A stretch of DNA of 64,000 nt from Enterococcus pallens ATCC BAA-351 (GTDB taxonomy: Bacteria > Bacillota > Bacilli > Lactobacillales > Enterococcaceae), in the NCBI RefSeq assembly GCF_000407485.1, contig NZ_ASWD01000003.1, forward strand, positions 124,001-188,000, written 5' to 3'. Under the pieces are notes generated by a model. It ran no database searches and was not told where the DNA came from. It saw only the letters and a list, made by a program, of their open reading frames with translations. How positions within the stretch are numbered: position 1 is the stretch's first letter; every line of letters starts with the position of its first letter. Position numbers and translations under genes: made by a program. Shown in pieces: positions 27,202-38,606 of the stretch.

Positions 27202-29622
27202 CTAGCGAATGACTGCTGATAAATCATTTTCTAAGGCTTTAGTTACTTTACTCATCCATTGATTGATTTCTTCATCAGTCAAAGTCGTTTCAGGGTTTAC
27301 AAAGGTTAGACTGTACGCCATTGACTTCATCCCTTTTTCAATTGAATCTCCTTGGTATACGTCAAAAACCTGAATATCGGATAAGAAACGACTCGCAGAT
27401 TTACGAATAACTTCGATAATTGACGCATTTGAAAGAGTTTCTTCAACAAGAATTGCAATATCTCGACTAACTGCTGGATATTTAGAAACTGGTGAATAAA
27501 CTAAAGGCTCTTTTTCTGCCGTTAGTAACGCATCTAGGTTCAGTTCAGCTACAAAGGCTGTTTTTAATTCATAGGACTTAGTTATTTTAGGGTGAACCTG
27601 CCCTACAAAGCCAATTAATTTATCTTCTAAATAGATAGTTGCTGTTTGTCCAGGATGCATATCAGACATTGCTGAGTTAGCTTGATAGCTGATTTTCTCT
27701 TTTAAGCCTAAACCATCAATCATCTCTTCGACAATACCTTTAGCAGTGTAAAAATCAACTGGTTCAGCTTTTTCAGCCCAAGTTTTATCTCCCAAATTAC
27801 CTGTTAAAGCAATTGCTACATGTTTTTCCTCTAAAGGTAAATCCTTTTTCGGATCATTATCTTGGTAAAATACTCGACCAATTTCATACAAGGATACATC
27901 GTTATTTTTACGTGCGCTATTATAAGACAGGTCTTCCAATAATCCACTGATTAGATTTAATCGCAATACTGAACGTTCTTCACTCATCGGCCAATCTAAA
28001 CGGGTGAACTTACTGTCTCGAAGAGTGAATCTACCGGCTTTTTCTTCTGTCGTCAAAGCATAGCTGATTGCTTCATGCAATCCACTTCCTTCCAACAACG
28101 AGCGAACTTTGCGGGTATTTTTTTGAGCATCAGTCAATCTGCCAGCAACAGTTTGTCCACTTGGAAGTGTAGACGGGATATTATTATAACCATAAATTCG
28201 AGCAATTTCTTCCATCAAATCTGCCTCAATTGTAATGTCCCAACGACGTGGTGGAACACTTACAGTATAATGGCCACCTTTTTCTTCGTAAGCAAAGTCT
28301 AAAGCATCAAATATAGTATTAATCTCAGCTACTGTTAATGAGGTGCCTAAGAAACGATTCACATCTTCAAGGTTAGTAGTAACAGCTACATTTTCCGGCT
28401 CAACTTTGCTACCTAAAACGCCGCCCTCCAATACAGACCCGCCAGCTAATTCAGCAATCATTGCCGCAGCAACATCTCCAGCTAAACTGATTGTTGCTTG
28501 GTTAATTCCTTTTTCAAAACGAGCAGAAGATTCACTGCGTAAGTTGTACGCTTGAGAAGTGCGACGAATCGAAACATTATCAAACATTGCAGATTCTAAG
28601 GCAACAGTGGTAGTAGTATCCGTAATTTCAGAGTCTAATCCTCCCATTACACCCGCTAAAGCGACCGGAATTTCTCCATTGGTAATTACGATGTTTTCCG
28701 GATTCAAGCTGCGTTCTACTCCATCTAAAGTCGTCAGAGCTTCTTGCTCTTTCGCACGGCGAACCAAAATTGCTTGACTGCCTAGCTTATCGTAATCGAA
28801 CGCATGCAATGGTTGACCAAACAACAGTAAAATATAGTTTGTTACATCTACAACATTGCTAATAGGACGAATCCCTTCGTTCATCAAACGATTTTGTAGC
28901 CATTGCGGGCTTGGTCCAATCTTAACATTTTCAATGATACGGATTTCATAATGAGGCGCATCGTTTTTATCAGCTACTTCAACTTTAATCCGATCAGCAG
29001 CTTTTTCAGCCATTTCCTTCAGCTCAATTTCAGGAAAGGCTACTTTTTTACCGTAAATTGCAGCCGTTTCGTAAGCTACTCCGCGCATACTTAACGCATC
29101 TGCACGGTTAGGAGTAATTGATAAATCTAAAATAGCGTCATCCATATCTAGATAAGAAAAGACGAGTTCACCAGGCACAGCCTCTTGCGGCAAGTAGTAA
29201 ATTCCATCCGCAAATTCTTTAGGAATGACAGAGTCACTGTAGCCTAACTCCTGCAAGGAACAAATCATTCCATTAGAAACTTGACCACGCATTTTCCCTT
29301 TTTTAATTTTAACATTGCCAGCAATTCGTGAACCCGGTAAGGCTACGATCACTTTAATACCCGCTTTCACATTCGGTGCACCACAAACGATTTGTGATAA
29401 TTCTTCTTCACCAACATCCACCTGGCAAATTGATAGATGATCAGAGTCTGGATGCGGAATACATTCCTTCACATCGCCCACTACGATTTTTTTCAGTCCT
29501 GTCTCTGGTACTTCAACACCTTCGACTTCAATCCCAGTTAAGGAAAGGCGGTCAGATAATTCTTTTGGTGTGATTCCTTTTAAATCGACATATTCATTCA
29601 GCCATTTATATGAAACAAGCAT
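27202..29622 (-). CDS. pheT: Phenylalanyl-tRNA synthetase beta subunit
   Basis: The 806-residue beta subunit of the alpha2-beta2 enzyme. It has the N-terminal tRNA-binding fold (about 40-150, [15 protein letters not shown]), the B3/B4 editing domain (about 210-385), B5 (about 405-475) and the C-terminal FDX-ACB domain (about 712-806, [12 protein letters not shown]). It follows pheS by 6 bp and shares the T-box control. Confidence 0.98.
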   Translation of the reverse strand: MLVSYKWLNEYVDLKGITPKELSDRLSLTGIEVEGVEVPETGLKKIVVGDVKECIPHPDSDHLSICQVDVGEEELSQIVCGAPNVKAGIKVIVALPGSRIAGNVKIKKGKMRGQVSNGMICSLQELGYSDSVIPKEFADGIYYLPQEAVPGELVFSYLDMDDAILDLSITPNRADALSMRGVAYETAAIYGKKVAFPEIELKEMAEKAADRIKVEVADKNDAPHYEIRIIENVKIGPSPQWLQNRLMNEGIRPISNVVDVTNYILLLFGQPLHAFDYDKLGSQAILVRRAKEQEALTTLDGVERSLNPENIVITNGEIPVALAGVMGGLDSEITDTTTTVALESAMFDNVSIRRTSQAYNLRSESSARFEKGINQATISLAGDVAAAMIAELAGGSVLEGGVLGSKVEPENVAVTTNLEDVNRFLGTSLTVAEINTIFDALDFAYEEKGGHYTVSVPPRRWDITIEADLMEEIARIYGYNNIPSTLPSGQTVAGRLTDAQKNTRKVRSLLEGSGLHEAISYALTTEEKAGRFTLRDSKFTRLDWPMSEERSVLRLNLISGLLEDLSYNSARKNNDVSLYEIGRVFYQDNDPKKDLPLEEKHVAIALTGNLGDKTWAEKAEPVDFYTAKGIVEEMIDGLGLKEKISYQANSAMSDMHPGQTATIYLEDKLIGFVGQVHPKITKSYELKTAFVAELNLDALLTAEKEPLVYSPVSKYPAVSRDIAILVEETLSNASIIEVIRKSASRFLSDIQVFDVYQGDSIEKGMKSMAYSLTFVNPETTLTDEEINQWMSKVTKALENDLSAVIR

Positions 29623-29628
29623 GATCTG

Positions 29629-30672
29629 TTATTCCCCCTTGAATTGTTCTAAAAATCGAACATCATTTAAATAGAAGTTTCGAATATCGTTAACTCCATA
29701 ACGCAGCATTGATACACGGTCAGGTCCAATACCAAAAGCAAAACCGGAATATACTTCAGGGTCAATGCCAGACATTGACAACACGTCAGGATGCACCATA
29801 CCAGCACCTAAAATTTCAATCCAGCCAGTGTATTTGCAGACATTACAGCCTTTTCCGCCGCATTTGAAGCAGCTGACATCGACTTCAACAGAAGGCTCAG
29901 TAAACGGAAAATAACTTGGACGCAAGCGAATGCTGCGGTCAGCGCCGAAAATTTCTTTAATGAAGACTTCTAGGGTGCCTTTTAAATCAGCCATCGTAAT
30001 TCCTTTATCAACCACCAAGCCTTCAATTTGATGGAACTGGTGACTATGAGTAGCATCATCCGTATCACGACGGAATACTTTTCCTGGAGAAATCATACGC
30101 AAAGCACCTTTAGAAAAGTCATGCTTTTCCATCGTACGAGCTTGTACAGGAGAAGTATGTGTCCGAATCAGAATATCCTCTGAAATATAAAAAGTATCTT
30201 GCATATCTCGTGCCGGATGGTTTTTCGGCAAATTCATCCGTTCAAAGTTGTAATGATCACTCTCAACTTCGTATCCTTCTACTACTTGATACCCCATACC
30301 AACAAATACATCTTCAATTTCTTCCATTACCTGAGTGATTACATGACGTGTTCCTTGAGTCATTTGTTTGCCCGGTAAAGTTACATCAATCGTTTCTTCT
30401 TCCAAAGCTTTTTCTAAGGCAATTTCTGTTAACTCAGCCTTACGAACTTCGATTGCTTCTGTCAGCAAATCGCGGATTTCGTTGGCAAAAGCGCCTACTT
30501 TTGGTCTTTCTTCTGGTGATAGATCGCGCATTCCCCGCAAAGCTTCAGTAATTGGACCCTTTTTACCTAATGTTTCCACTCGAATCTGCTCAACTATCTG
30601 CAGATCATCGGCAGCGGAAATTTTTGCCAAAGTCTGGGTTTTCAATTCTTCTAATTGATTTTGTAAGCTCAT
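29629..30672 (-). CDS. pheS: Phenylalanyl-tRNA synthetase alpha subunit
   Basis: The 347-residue catalytic subunit. It has the N-terminal coiled coil, class II motifs 2 and 3 ([48 protein letters not shown]) and the Phe pocket. A CFKCGG/CNVC cysteine cluster sits between them. The ATG at 30672 has AAGGAAG upstream; a longer frame from 30693 would start inside the terminator stem region. Confidence 0.98.
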   Translation of the reverse strand: MSLQNQLEELKTQTLAKISAADDLQIVEQIRVETLGKKGPITEALRGMRDLSPEERPKVGAFANEIRDLLTEAIEVRKAELTEIALEKALEEETIDVTLPGKQMTQGTRHVITQVMEEIEDVFVGMGYQVVEGYEVESDHYNFERMNLPKNHPARDMQDTFYISEDILIRTHTSPVQARTMEKHDFSKGALRMISPGKVFRRDTDDATHSHQFHQIEGLVVDKGITMADLKGTLEVFIKEIFGADRSIRLRPSYFPFTEPSVEVDVSCFKCGGKGCNVCKYTGWIEILGAGMVHPDVLSMSGIDPEVYSGFAFGIGPDRVSMLRYGVNDIRNFYLNDVRFLEQFKGE

Positions 30673-30691
30673 CTTTCTACTTCCTTTCCAC

Positions 30692-30925
30692 AAAAAAAGA
30701 GACCCTGTTCCATAAAGGAACGAGGTCTCGCGTTACCATCCTAATTCGCCAATTTTTGGCGCACTTACAAGTTTTAACGGCCGCAGCCGGTCAGTTACGA
30801 CAAGCTCCGGAAGTGAACTTCACCTTCTATCCCCTGATCTGCTTACAGTCTATGGCAGATATTCCCTGTAAAGGTCTTAAAAGATTACTCTTTTCCATCA
30901 ACGCTTTTTTGCTATTTAATTGACT
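30692..30925 (-). promoter_or_regulatory. T-box riboswitch controlling pheST
   Basis: The leader carries the T-box core GGATGGTAACGCG (30741-30729) just before a terminator (30699-30711 with 30717-30729, T run after). The same bases can form the competing antiterminator. A UUC Phe specifier candidate lies at 30817-30815 inside GAAGTTCACTTC. Uncharged tRNA-Phe would favour read-through. A promoter TTGATA (30959-30954), 17 bp, TAGTAT (30936-30931) starts the leader. Confidence 0.9.
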
Positions 30926-30955
30926 ATTTTATACTACAAGAAAACGACAATTTTA

Positions 30956-31300
30956 TCAACTACATTCTTGCTCAGAAATCCATTTTTCTCCCCAAACATG
31001 GAGTTCTTTCATCACAGTGTCCAACGCTTTGCCTTTATCAGTTAAACAATAATCCAATCGCTTTTGGCCTTCATTACCTGAAATGCGTGTGACTAATCCT
31101 TCTTGTTCCAGCTCCCTTAATCGTTCTGCTAAAACACGGTCGCTTACATGAGGGATTTTGGCGGCCAAATCAACAAAACGTTGTGGGCCTTCTTCCAATA
31201 GTACATCGATAATCAAGCCGTTCCATTTTTTCCCTAAAATCGTAAAACCTTTTTCAAATTTGGGACATAGAGAAAATTTAGTTTGTTGTATTTGTTCCAT
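30956..31300 (-). CDS. HxlR-family transcriptional regulator
   Basis: A 114-residue winged-helix protein with the HxlR pattern: a lone Cys in FSLCPKFEKG, then LGKKWNGLIIDVLLEEGPQRF, VSDRVLAERLRELEQEGLV and the wing. Family members sense electrophiles or redox stress and often control nitroreductases or quinone reductases. The ATG at 31300 has GAGGTG upstream. A palindrome overlapping its promoter suggests autoregulation, and a similar site lies before the nitroreductase gene at 39318. Confidence 0.92.
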   Translation of the reverse strand: MEQIQQTKFSLCPKFEKGFTILGKKWNGLIIDVLLEEGPQRFVDLAAKIPHVSDRVLAERLRELEQEGLVTRISGNEGQKRLDYCLTDKGKALDTVMKELHVWGEKWISEQECS

Positions 31301-31321
31301 TCTTCTCACCTCGTTATTGGA

Positions 31322-31352
31322 AGTATAGCACATTACTTACAAATGATAAGTA
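31322..31352 (-). promoter_or_regulatory. Promoter and operator of the HxlR gene
   Basis: On the minus strand TTATCA (31349-31344), 16 bp, TATACT (31327-31322) with an extended TGC. The palindrome TACTTACAAATGATAAGTA (31334-31352) covers the -35. Confidence 0.6.
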
Positions 31353-31366
31353 TAGTTTGCTTGCAT

Positions 31367-34300
31367 TTAGTGATTTTCTAATAAGTCTATCACCTTTTCT
31401 CCCCGCAGAAAAACAATATTTAATGAGGAAATCGGCTTATTTTTCGCTTTTTCCAGCGCCTCTTTATAAAGAAACAGCTGTCCACGATAGCGGTCTATTA
31501 ATTCTTGTTCTCTTTCTAGAGTATAATAATCGGTTTTAAAATCATATAAAACTAAATAATCGGTATATTCAATGTAGCCATCAATAATCCCATGGATCAG
31601 TAAATCGTCTTGAGCTTGGTATTCTTGAAAGACCTCATTTGCTGGCAGCAGCATGGCAAAAGGTTCTTCCCGAAATACTTGAGTGGAATTTGCTAACACT
31701 TCTTGCCCCAAATCACTGGCAAAGAATCCCATCAGCGATTGAATAGAAATGGCTTCCGCCAATTCAGGAGTTAACGTGCTCTCGGCAACTAGTTCATCAA
31801 TTAAATTCTGAATACTTTCCTCAGTTGGTTGTTTATCCAGTGAAATCAATTGCATAATTAAATGGGTGGCTGTTCCAACTTCGGCAGCAGAAAGCTGGCT
31901 TCTAGTTTCCAAGAACTTCGGTTGGCTTAAGCCTTCGTCAGTAAAGCGGTAAACCGATTGTTGCGTCCCCTCATCGTTAAAATTAAGAGAGAGAGCCTCC
32001 CGATTATCTGGGTCGTCATACATGCGTTTTAACTCTGACACCGATTGATAACTAGTTGTTTTTGTTGCTTCTTGATAAGAATATCGATAGAGTAATCGAT
32101 TCTTTATTTGTGAAATGTCTATGTCAGTCTCTTTTTCGACCTCACGTTGTTTTTTCTCTGGCATAAATTTAGCAAGTTGTTTTTCCAGTGAATTTGGTTG
32201 GACAAAAGAAACCGAAAATCCAACGGGCTGTTGTGCTACTTGTGGCAGGTCTGCAATACTGCCTTCTAATTGATATTCTGTCATTTCAGGATGTCGGATC
32301 AACGTTTGGCCCACCCAATCAAAAAAAGTTCCTTTGGTCCGCGATGAAACCGGTAAAACCAACTCGGTATTATTAGCAGTAACAGACCATTTCTTGAGTG
32401 CTTCTTCTTGATTACCATAGGAACCCACCAAGAATAGTTTTTGTTCCGCCCGAGTCAAGGCAACATACAGCTTCCGCATTTCTTCTGAAAGCAGTTTTCG
32501 TAAATTCACCTGTTGAACGGCGTCGAAGGCCAAAGTAGAGAAACGCACCCTGGTTTCTGGTGTCAGATATTTAACACCTAATCCTAATTTCTCGTCAAAG
32601 ACATAATTACGTCGTGTATCGGATAAATTGAAAGACTTGCTCATATCCAACAAAAATACTACCGGGAATTCAAGACCTTTGCTGGCGTGAATCGTCATTA
32701 CCCGTACGGCATTGGTGATTTCTTCACTTTGCGGTTCAGCCAAATCTTTATCCTTTTCCTGCATCTTTTCAATGAAGCGAATGAATTGATACAGTCCTCT
32801 AAAACTGCTGCGCTCATAATCCTTTGCACGTTCGACCAGAGCTAAAAGATTTGCATGACGCTGTTGTCCAGCAGGCATCCCCAAAACATAATCAAGGTAA
32901 GCAGTTTCGTCATAGATTTTTGTTACTAAATCCGATAACGCTTCTTGACGTGAAAATTCTCGCCAATCAATAAACATCTGATAGAAATTCTTCAGTTTTT
33001 CACTGGTAGCGTCGTCTTTAGTTGTCATATATTGTTTCATCGCCCGGTAAAACTCTTTTTTTGGCAAAAGGAGACGGACTTGTGCTAGCTCTTCTTCTGA
33101 CAAGCCCACCATCGGCGAACGTAATACAGCAGCCAGCGGAATATCTTGGTAAGGATTGTCAATAATCTGCAGCAGTGAAATCATTATCCGTAATTCTGTT
33201 GACTGAAAATAATTTTGAGTATCATTAATGGACAAAGGAATATCCAGCTGCTTAAACACTTCTAAGATAGTTAAATTGTTGCTTTTTGTCGGCGTGAGTA
33301 AAACAATATCTTGGTAGTCTACAGGCCGCATAGCCTTTTGCTTTTTATCATAAATTTCAAAGCCTTCATGAATTAACTGACGGATTTTAGCAGCGACCAT
33401 AACTGTCTCACCGGTAGCTTTGTCCTCGATCCATTCCGGTGTTTCTTCGTCCTTTTCATAAACCAGCAGCTCAGTTTTAAAATTATCAGAAACTGGAAAA
33501 GCGGTGAAACCATTAATCAGCTCTGCCTCCTGGTCATAAGCAATTTGTCCTACCTCTTGATCCATCAACTGCTTGAAAACTAGGTTAGTGAAGTCTAATA
33601 CTTCTTTACGAGAGCGGAAATTCTCGGCTAAAATGATTCTTCGACCACCGTTTTCTTCGGCAAAATCATGATATTTTTGAATAAATAAGGTCGGATCAGC
33701 CAAACGAAAGCCATAAATTGACTGTTTTACATCCCCTACCATAAATAAATTCCCGTCTGCTTCACCTTCCGAAGCTAAAGCTTTTAAAATCGTTTCCTGA
33801 AGCTGATTAATATCTTGATACTCATCCACTAGAACTTCGCTAAAGCGAGAACGATAATAGCTTTGCGCTGGAAAAGAATCATCTACCTTAGTTCGTAGAA
33901 TCTGCAAGGTAAAATGCTCTAAATCATTAAAATCAAGCAGACCTTTTTCTCTTTTTTTAGCAGAGTAGCGTTCAATAAATTGTTTCTCAACTCTAACCAG
34001 CTCTTCGATTAGTGGTCGTGCGGCTTGTAATCGTTCCACATGCTCCTCGGGGGTTGCTGCAAAAAAGCTGGTTTTCATTTGTGTCAATAAATCTTTAGCA
34101 GTTTGACGTTTATCCTTCAGACGTTCAATGGTTTCGCCGTACAGTTCCTTCACCTCTTTTTTACGAGGTGTAGGAAAGCTTGGAAAACTAAAGCCTTCCA
34201 TTAATTGATAGGCATCAGCCAGACGATCCTCCATAACCGTTTGAAGTAAGATTAGGGTATTTTGCTTTTCTGCCTCTGCCAGAGCAAATATTTTTTCCAA

Positions 34301-35062
34301 ATCTTTACTTGCTTCGCTTAGCTCCATCATTTCCTGATAAAGCTCACTAGCATCTTCCAATGCTTGAAGTAGCTGAGGTCGCAGACTTTCTTGATAAAGT
34401 GTGCTGTCAATTAAGTCAGAAACACTGTAGTTTTCCAGTAATGAATCCAGCCATTCAAAAGGTGCGGGATTAGCTCTAGCGAACTCATACATAGCCAGGA
34501 TAAGATCCTCAAGTCCCTGATCGCTACGATCATTAGAAAAGTTTTCAGTTAAACGATAGAAAATTTCCTCATTTTGTTCGTAACATTCCTCTCGAAGTTC
34601 ATCCCAAACATCTTCCTTCAACAAAATAGTCTCAGTAGCATCTGTCAGCATTCGGTAGCTGGGATCCAAGTCGATTAAATAGAAGAACCGCTGAATGACC
34701 TTGGAACAAAAAGAGTGTAAGGTCGAAATATTCGCCATTGGCAATAGCGTCAATTGTCGAGTAAAATGATTCTTCAGCTCCTGATCGGTTTCTTCATTGA
34801 TCGCTTCCTGCAAAGCACTTTGAACTCTTTCTTTCATTTCACTGGCAGCTGCTTCGGTAAAGGTAACTACCAGCAGCTGATCAACGGATAAACGTTCCCG
34901 CTTAATTTTTTCAATAACACGCCGAACCAATACAGCGGTTTTTCCTGAACCTGCGGAAGCCGAGACTAAAAGATTGTCTCCTTGATCATAAATTGCCTGC
35001 CATTGAGCATCAGTATACATTTCATTCGGTGCTTTCGGAGGGATTGTTGGTTTATTCATCAT
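31367..35062 (-). CDS. addA: ATP-dependent helicase/nuclease subunit A (AddA/RexA)
   Basis: With AddB it forms the recombinational repair helicase-nuclease that resects double-strand breaks, the RecBCD equivalent of Firmicutes. The 1231-residue protein has Walker A SASAGSGKTAV (about 35), UvrD-type motifs (VDEYQDIN, GDVKQSIYGFR, VMTIHASKGLEFPVV, YVALTRAEQ) and the C-terminal nuclease with GIIDGYIEYTDYLVLYDFKTD. Its start overlaps the end of addB by 11 bp. The ATG at 35062 follows GGAGG by 9 bp. Confidence 0.97.
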   Translation of the reverse strand: MMNKPTIPPKAPNEMYTDAQWQAIYDQGDNLLVSASAGSGKTAVLVRRVIEKIKRERLSVDQLLVVTFTEAAASEMKERVQSALQEAINEETDQELKNHFTRQLTLLPMANISTLHSFCSKVIQRFFYLIDLDPSYRMLTDATETILLKEDVWDELREECYEQNEEIFYRLTENFSNDRSDQGLEDLILAMYEFARANPAPFEWLDSLLENYSVSDLIDSTLYQESLRPQLLQALEDASELYQEMMELSEASKDLEKIFALAEAEKQNTLILLQTVMEDRLADAYQLMEGFSFPSFPTPRKKEVKELYGETIERLKDKRQTAKDLLTQMKTSFFAATPEEHVERLQAARPLIEELVRVEKQFIERYSAKKREKGLLDFNDLEHFTLQILRTKVDDSFPAQSYYRSRFSEVLVDEYQDINQLQETILKALASEGEADGNLFMVGDVKQSIYGFRLADPTLFIQKYHDFAEENGGRRIILAENFRSRKEVLDFTNLVFKQLMDQEVGQIAYDQEAELINGFTAFPVSDNFKTELLVYEKDEETPEWIEDKATGETVMVAAKIRQLIHEGFEIYDKKQKAMRPVDYQDIVLLTPTKSNNLTILEVFKQLDIPLSINDTQNYFQSTELRIMISLLQIIDNPYQDIPLAAVLRSPMVGLSEEELAQVRLLLPKKEFYRAMKQYMTTKDDATSEKLKNFYQMFIDWREFSRQEALSDLVTKIYDETAYLDYVLGMPAGQQRHANLLALVERAKDYERSSFRGLYQFIRFIEKMQEKDKDLAEPQSEEITNAVRVMTIHASKGLEFPVVFLLDMSKSFNLSDTRRNYVFDEKLGLGVKYLTPETRVRFSTLAFDAVQQVNLRKLLSEEMRKLYVALTRAEQKLFLVGSYGNQEEALKKWSVTANNTELVLPVSSRTKGTFFDWVGQTLIRHPEMTEYQLEGSIADLPQVAQQPVGFSVSFVQPNSLEKQLAKFMPEKKQREVEKETDIDISQIKNRLLYRYSYQEATKTTSYQSVSELKRMYDDPDNREALSLNFNDEGTQQSVYRFTDEGLSQPKFLETRSQLSAAEVGTATHLIMQLISLDKQPTEESIQNLIDELVAESTLTPELAEAISIQSLMGFFASDLGQEVLANSTQVFREEPFAMLLPANEVFQEYQAQDDLLIHGIIDGYIEYTDYLVLYDFKTDYYTLEREQELIDRYRGQLFLYKEALEKAKNKPISSLNIVFLRGEKVIDLLENH

Positions 35063-38000
35063 GTAATTCTTCCTCCATTCGTTTCAAGACTTCTTCGCGA
35101 GGCATTTTTTCCAAGCGGTGATAATTATTTTCTTTTAGCATTACGTCAAATTTGCAGACACTGCGGAAAGGACAATACTGACAGGCGATTCGCTTACTGT
35201 CTTTAAACGACGGATTTAATTTGATCTCGCCTGATAAGATTTCATTGCCTGCCTCTTGAATTTTCTTGCGATTGTACTCCCGTAACAAATCGATTTCCGG
35301 CTGATCATAAAATTTATCCTTTGAAGGACCTGCTGGTAAAATTTGTCCTTTAGCATCTTTACGCAATGGGAACAATAAGGAATTTTCCTTTTCCTCTAAA
35401 CTATGATCCATCTCTGCAAACAGCTCAGCATCTTTGGCAAACAGTCCATCATATTTATAGGCCTTTAAAGTTTCCTGCTCCAGTTTTTTCGGATCAGTCA
35501 GCACTGGGTTGTGTACGTGCAGATAATAAGCACCAGCTGGCTTAATCAATTTATCGCTAGTTAAATTAAAGTCGTTCACCGCTACATCTAAATAGGTAAT
35601 TAGTTGCATTGCAATCCCGTAATAAGCATCCACGACATTGAAGCTGCGGTCACTGGATTTGTAATCTACTACACTTAACCAGTTAGCGTGATCACCTTGA
35701 ATCTGATCTAAACGATCAATTTTCCCACGAACAGCCAACTCGCCACCGTTTTTCAGCGGCAGCTGGATACCAGGTATCCCCTTTTCACCAGCTAAAGAAC
35801 CAAATAGAACTTCTGTGCGCTGTGGTCGAAGGTTGGTCTTCAAACTTTGCTGAACCAATCCCCAGCTTACTTTTTGGATCGTTTGAGCTAATTGATAGCG
35901 AATGTAATTCATTCGAGCCGAGCTGGACAAGATTGCAAACTTCACTTCTCCAAATATTTCCTTCAGTACTTGGTCCGCCAAAACCGTCCGCTGAGCCTCA
36001 GTTAAGTCTACCAAAGCCAGTCCCTGTTGGTGAATCATCCGGAAAAAACGATCCAAGGCTTCATGATAAAAGTCTCCCGCTGCTGCAGGAGTCAATCCAT
36101 AAATCGTTCTTTCCTTGAGGCCTAAACCAAATTGAGCAAAATATTTATACTGACAATTATAGAAATTTTCAATTCGTGAAACAGATACGTAAAGATTTTT
36201 TCCATACAACTTTTCGGCTGTTTGCGGCTGTAAAAACTGCGGGATATTTAATGCTTCCAAACTAGAAAAAACACGTTTGGTCAAATCTGCTAATTCAGTT
36301 GTTTCAATAAAATGCATCAGTTGACGCCAACCAGAACGCATCGGTTCAGCCTGATCTAAGGAAAGCCGATTTAAATGAATCAAATCTGACAACAAGGTTC
36401 TTAACGTACCTACATATTCTGTTGGCAAAGTAGTTAAGTTCAATCCACTAAATATTCTGACCGGAATTCCTAAGCCTTCACTGATTCTTCGTAAAAAAGG
36501 AGAGATCGCTAGCTGCTTTTCACCATCAATCGTAGTTGCGACTGTGAGATACAACTTTTCACTACCTGACAAAAAGACACGGTAAGCTAAGAAGGGTTCA
36601 CGATTGACATTTGAGCTGTTGTTTTCTGGCAAGAATTTTCCTTCCGCCAGTTCAGCATTGATTCCTTCCCGCTCTTCAGGTGATAAAAGACCTCGATCAT
36701 CGAAGCGTGCTGGAAACTCTTGGTCATTCAATCCGATTGCAAAGGTTACTTTTGCTTGATTAACACGAGCCAATTCCAGATTATTCACCTTGACTTGATC
36801 AATAGCCGTTGGAATTTTTCCATAGGTTAAATTGGTTAACCCTTCTAAAAATATTTCTTGAAAATCTGCCCAATTAAAGGCACTTTCACCGTAGATCAAA
36901 ACATATTCATCCAACAAATCCATCAAGGCTTGCCAAGTTTGTTCATGGTTCCGAGCCTTTTCCAGATTTCCCTTCTCTACCTCTTGATCTCGCCAGAATA
37001 AAAGCTGTTGCTTGATCCCTACTTCCTCCAACAATTGATAAAAGCATTTAGCAGCGGTTAGACCATTTTCGGCTTTCTTAATCGTAGTGAAAAATGGTGG
37101 CAACTGTTTTTGTACCATTTGCCGTACTTCATTCGTAATTATTTGCAAATCAGTAGCATCATTAAAGCTTTCTTCCTCAAAATCATAATCAACGAAAACC
37201 CAATCTTCGTCTTTGGTCCAAAAACTACCCCGAAAGTTATAAGCTAAACAAACATTCTCAGTCTGATCAATTTTCTCCCGCAGTTCAATTAGCTTAGTCC
37301 TACGGTCCTCCTGCCAATCGAAGGGTACAAACAGCTCTGTCCGCAACAGACGGAAAACATCGTTAATACGATAATTATAGGAATCCACTAAAAAGAGCGC
37401 CTGTAAAAATTCCACCAATGGATGGCTGATCATTTTTTGAGTTTCATCTAAATAAAAAGGGATAGCCAACTGGTTAAACAAGGATGGCAAAACACTGCTG
37501 TAACAATCAAAATTGCGAATTAAAACTTGGATATCTTTATAGCGATAATTCTCTTCGGAGACTAATCGTCGGATTTCATTACCAATATGACGAACCTCGT
37601 CTGCGGCACTTAACTGCTGCCAAATTTTGATTGTTTGATTCTCCTCAAGTTTTGGCACTTTTTTTCCTTGCCAAAACAGACTCAATTGATTTAGTGGCGT
37701 ATTCTGAGCCTCTGCCTTTTGATCGTGATGAACTGGAAGCTGCTGCTGGTCAGCTAACTGCTTCAACTGATAATAGGTCTTACCTGAATCAGCAAATAAG
37801 TTCAATGGATGCGGCTCTTCATTGGGATACCCACGATCCAGCTCTAAAGACACCAGCAAATGACCACATTTCATTAAAGTAGATAAAATATTCTGCTCAC
37901 GAGCATTAAAACGGCTAAAACCAGTCAAAATGAACAAACTATTTTTGATTGTCTGGTCCTGCAGTAAATTGTACAGCAGCAATAAGGGGTCTTCATTTTT

Positions 38001-38522
38001 CACCTGATGTTTGAATAAAGCAGTCTCATACTCTTGATAGATTAAACGTAGATCTGCTAATTTCAGCTGTTCATCTTGATTTCCAGTTAGTTGATTCAGA
38101 TCTTCAACTGAAACATTCCCGATTTGCATTTCTCGATAAAATTGAACCAACTGCTGGATAAAGCCCGTTTTGTTGGCTTCTCCCCGAAAGATAACCAGCT
38201 TTTCACGCTGTTCCTGTAATACCTTTCGCAAAATCATGGCGTTGCCTGAATCTGACAGAACATTTCCCGGAATCTTTCCCTGCTTCTGTAAAAAGTACCA
38301 AGCAAGGCGTTCAAAACTAAACACTTGCGCTCGAATAGAGCTATACTCTTTCTGATCTTTCATTGTTTCCAATAATTGGATTTCTTGCTCAAATTTATTG
38401 TAGTTAGGCACAATGAAAAAAACACGGTTTTCTGGATCTTTGTCTAACCACTGTTGTGCGGTAATCACCATTTTTTTCTGTGCATTATTTTGTCCTGTAC
38501 CTAATAAGAATTGTAAAGACAT
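35052..38522 (-). CDS. addB: ATP-dependent nuclease subunit B (AddB/RexB)
   Basis: The 1156-residue partner of AddA. The helicase-like N-terminal part begins FLLGTGQNNAQKK and lacks a recognisable Walker A lysine motif, as in the lactic-acid-bacterial RexB branch. The C-terminal nuclease has VVDYKSSDRSF. Four cysteines in YNCQYKYF and CQYCPFRSVC match the iron-sulphur staple of AddB. GAGGGAG lies before the ATG. The order addB-addA is the usual one. Confidence 0.95.
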   Translation of the reverse strand: MSLQFLLGTGQNNAQKKMVITAQQWLDKDPENRVFFIVPNYNKFEQEIQLLETMKDQKEYSSIRAQVFSFERLAWYFLQKQGKIPGNVLSDSGNAMILRKVLQEQREKLVIFRGEANKTGFIQQLVQFYREMQIGNVSVEDLNQLTGNQDEQLKLADLRLIYQEYETALFKHQVKNEDPLLLLYNLLQDQTIKNSLFILTGFSRFNAREQNILSTLMKCGHLLVSLELDRGYPNEEPHPLNLFADSGKTYYQLKQLADQQQLPVHHDQKAEAQNTPLNQLSLFWQGKKVPKLEENQTIKIWQQLSAADEVRHIGNEIRRLVSEENYRYKDIQVLIRNFDCYSSVLPSLFNQLAIPFYLDETQKMISHPLVEFLQALFLVDSYNYRINDVFRLLRTELFVPFDWQEDRRTKLIELREKIDQTENVCLAYNFRGSFWTKDEDWVFVDYDFEEESFNDATDLQIITNEVRQMVQKQLPPFFTTIKKAENGLTAAKCFYQLLEEVGIKQQLLFWRDQEVEKGNLEKARNHEQTWQALMDLLDEYVLIYGESAFNWADFQEIFLEGLTNLTYGKIPTAIDQVKVNNLELARVNQAKVTFAIGLNDQEFPARFDDRGLLSPEEREGINAELAEGKFLPENNSSNVNREPFLAYRVFLSGSEKLYLTVATTIDGEKQLAISPFLRRISEGLGIPVRIFSGLNLTTLPTEYVGTLRTLLSDLIHLNRLSLDQAEPMRSGWRQLMHFIETTELADLTKRVFSSLEALNIPQFLQPQTAEKLYGKNLYVSVSRIENFYNCQYKYFAQFGLGLKERTIYGLTPAAAGDFYHEALDRFFRMIHQQGLALVDLTEAQRTVLADQVLKEIFGEVKFAILSSSARMNYIRYQLAQTIQKVSWGLVQQSLKTNLRPQRTEVLFGSLAGEKGIPGIQLPLKNGGELAVRGKIDRLDQIQGDHANWLSVVDYKSSDRSFNVVDAYYGIAMQLITYLDVAVNDFNLTSDKLIKPAGAYYLHVHNPVLTDPKKLEQETLKAYKYDGLFAKDAELFAEMDHSLEEKENSLLFPLRKDAKGQILPAGPSKDKFYDQPEIDLLREYNRKKIQEAGNEILSGEIKLNPSFKDSKRIACQYCPFRSVCKFDVMLKENNYHRLEKMPREEVLKRMEEELHDE

Positions 38523-38576
38523 CTTTCTCCCTCATTTCGTAAATGAATGGCCTTTCGCTTATTATAACAAAAAAGA

Positions 38577-38606
38577 TAAAAAAAAGACTAGCTGGCCAGC
38601 TAGTCT
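38577..38606 (-). terminator. Terminator of lepB
   Basis: A perfect 22-bp palindrome (38585-38606) that includes the stop codon is followed on the minus strand by a run of T. Confidence 0.85.
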
